From an uncultured bacterium (GTDB lineage Bacteria; Krumholzibacteriota; Krumholzibacteriia; LZORAL124-64-63): a stretch of 7,870 nucleotides of DNA. The notes beneath the pieces were generated by a model, which did not search any database, was not told the origin of the DNA, and saw nothing but the letters and a program-made list of their open reading frames with translations. The DNA lies in NCBI GenBank assembly GCA_903847545.1, contig CAINDZ010000723.1, positions 1-7,870 of the forward strand, in the 5' to 3' direction. Each line of letters opens with the position of its first letter. Positions within the stretch are counted from its first letter, which is position 1. A program made the translations under genes and the position numbers. Below, piece after piece: positions 6,981 to 7,870 of this stretch.

Positions 6981-7840
6981 AAGCGCAAGTTGGATGGCCG
7001 AGCAGAAGCGCATTTGATTGCTACGGCATGTACTGAAGCGCCGAAAGGGCATGAACATTGGACTTTACGGATGCTGGCAGGCCATTTAGTTGAGTTGGGA
7101 ATGGTGGAAAAGATTTCCCACGAAACAGTCCGGCGCACGTTGAAAAAAATGATCTCAAACCCTGGCAGAAGAAAATGTGGTGCATACCCGGAACCGACGC
7201 AGAGTATGTAGCCTGTATGGAAGATGTTCTTGAGCAATATGAGCAAGCCTACGATCCCAAAAAGCCGCTGGTTTGTTTCGATGAATGGCGCAAACAGTTG
7301 ATAGCTGAAACCCGCCAGGCTTTGCCGGTCAAACCTGGACGACCTGCACGTTACGATTATGAATATGAACGCAAAGGCGTCGCTTACCTCAACATGTTGT
7401 TCGAGCCTTTGATCGGGCAGCGCCAAGTCAGTATGACCCCCAGCCATACCATGTGTGATTTTGCCCATTGTATGAAATGGTTGGTGGATGACCTCTACCC
7501 CGAGGCAGAAAAGATTTTGGTTGTTCTGGATAACCTCACGACCCATAAACCGGCTGCTCTCTACAAGGTCTTTCCACCCGGTGAGGCTCGGAGAATTATT
7601 CGAAAATTGGAGTTCCATTTCACACCCAAGCATGGACGTTGGTTGAACATGGCAGAAATCGAATTGAGTGTTTATAGCCGGGCATTGAAGAAGCACATCC
7701 CGGATGAACAAATCCTGGCACTTGAAGTGCAAGCACTGACAGATGAACGCAATTGCTCCAAAACGAGTGTCGATTGGCAATTCTTTACTGCTGATGCTCG
7801 TATCAAACTCAAACAACTTTATCCATCCATTTCAGAGTGA
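6981..7840 (+). pseudogene. IS630-family DDE transposase, 5'-truncated and in two frames
   Basis: The transposase cuts and joins IS ends at TA targets. It is readable in two frames. The first runs from KRKLDGRAEAH at 6981, through a helix-turn-helix-like stretch (ISHETVRRTLKK), to the A7 run at 7143-7149. The second begins NDLKPWQKKMW at 7148 and runs to TGA at 7838-7840. Joined by a -1 shift they give about 286 residues. Counting from the ATG at 7175, the catalytic acids are D36 (CFDE, 7280), D119 (VVLDNLTTH, 7529) and E161 (NMAEIELS, 7655), all intact. The C-terminus (TADARIKLKQLYPSI) is typical of the subgroup. Relatives I recall are near 340-370 residues, so roughly 60-90 N-terminal residues, including the first DNA-binding domain, are missing. 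It is unlikely to be active as it stands. The first frame without shifting ends at 7211. Confidence 0.85.
7143..7149 (+). other. A7 slippery run, probable -1 frameshift site in the transposase
   Basis: Seven adenines follow TTG in the upstream frame (TTG AAA AAA ATG). A -1 shift, or one extra A from polymerase slippage, changes the reading to KK-NDLKPW, which restores family sequence without losing a residue. Frameshifting or transcriptional slippage on A runs is known for several IS families, including some IS630 members. A simple one-base deletion in a decaying copy, or a homopolymer sequencing error, would look the same. Confidence 0.55.
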
Positions 7841-7850
7841 CTGAGTACTA

Positions 7851-7870
7851 GGGGAGAGAGCACATGGCGA
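7851..7870 (+). other. Right flank of the IS; possible start of another gene
   Basis: The last 20 bases after the presumed IS end contain a purine-rich GGGGAGAGAG followed 3 nt later by ATG at 7864, which resembles a ribosome binding site and start codon. Only two codons are visible, so nothing can be said about a product. Confidence 0.15.

Larger units (their letters stand above)
6979..7850 (+). mobile_element. IS630-family insertion sequence remnant, left end missing
   Basis: An IS630-type transposase gene fills this segment, whose base composition is plainly lower in GC than the rest of the window. The left terminal inverted repeat and the 5' part of the transposase gene are absent, with the sequence running directly into radA. 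The right end probably lies within CTGAGTACTA (7841-7850), just after the transposase stop. TA dinucleotides at 7846 and 7849 could be the TA target typical of this family. With no left end to pair against, the terminal repeat cannot be confirmed. Confidence 0.75.

Noticed and set aside
5870..7816. 648-codon minus-strand frame running from the transposase into radA
   Set aside because: It is an antisense frame through the transposase joined to an out-of-frame reading of radA. Neither half resembles a protein family, so it is not a fusion gene.
1..7870. CRISPR arrays, tRNA or rRNA genes, toxin-antitoxin or phage-defence cassettes
   Set aside because: I looked for regularly spaced repeats, RNA gene landmarks and small paired genes on both strands and saw none. 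The coding content is accounted for by the listed genes.

Overview
The first ~6,980 bases are very GC-rich (by eye around 70% or more), with dense gene packing and strong G/C preference at third codon positions. A signal-peptide-bearing TonB-dependent receptor shows that the host has an outer membrane. A DUF4254 protein, an RsbU/SpoIIE-type phosphatase and a radA-ispD gene pair sit with it. This fits a high-GC didermous bacterium, for example a lineage of the FCB superphylum or a deep Deltaproteobacteria-like group. That placement is inference and no marker in the window settles it.

Layout. (1) 1-1890, minus: TonB-dependent outer-membrane receptor, complete at its N-terminus and cut by the window edge just before its last strand. 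(2) 1931-4276, minus: a 781-residue membrane phosphatase with five N-terminal membrane segments, an extracytoplasmic region, a sixth membrane segment, HAMP and a PP2C/SpoIIE domain. It lies 40 nt upstream of the receptor and is probably co-transcribed with it. (3) 4277-4429: a divergent intergenic region with two back-to-back GC hairpins. (4) 4430-5086, plus: a DUF4254 protein. (5) 5099-5806, minus: IspD of the MEP isoprenoid pathway, converging on DUF4254 across 12 nt that hold most of a perfect 14-nt palindrome. (6) 5803-6978, minus: RadA lacking roughly its first 90 residues, coupled to ispD by a 4-nt GTGA overlap.

At about 6979 the sequence changes abruptly. The radA reading frame stops just before the Walker A motif and is replaced by a plus-strand IS630-family transposase. 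The transposase also lacks its N-terminus, has much lower GC and A/T-rich third positions, and needs a -1 shift at an A7 run. Both genes are cut at the same point, so this is not a clean IS insertion. It is either an insertion followed by deletion or a chimeric assembly join. The last ~20 bases, beyond the likely IS end, may hold the start of another gene.

Functionally the GC-rich part is a mix of housekeeping (RadA, IspD), envelope uptake (receptor), signalling (phosphatase) and one conserved protein of unknown role. I do not see a convincing new multi-gene system. The most useful points are the radA/IS630 junction, the receptor-phosphatase pairing with its unrecognised sensor region, and the A7 frameshift site.
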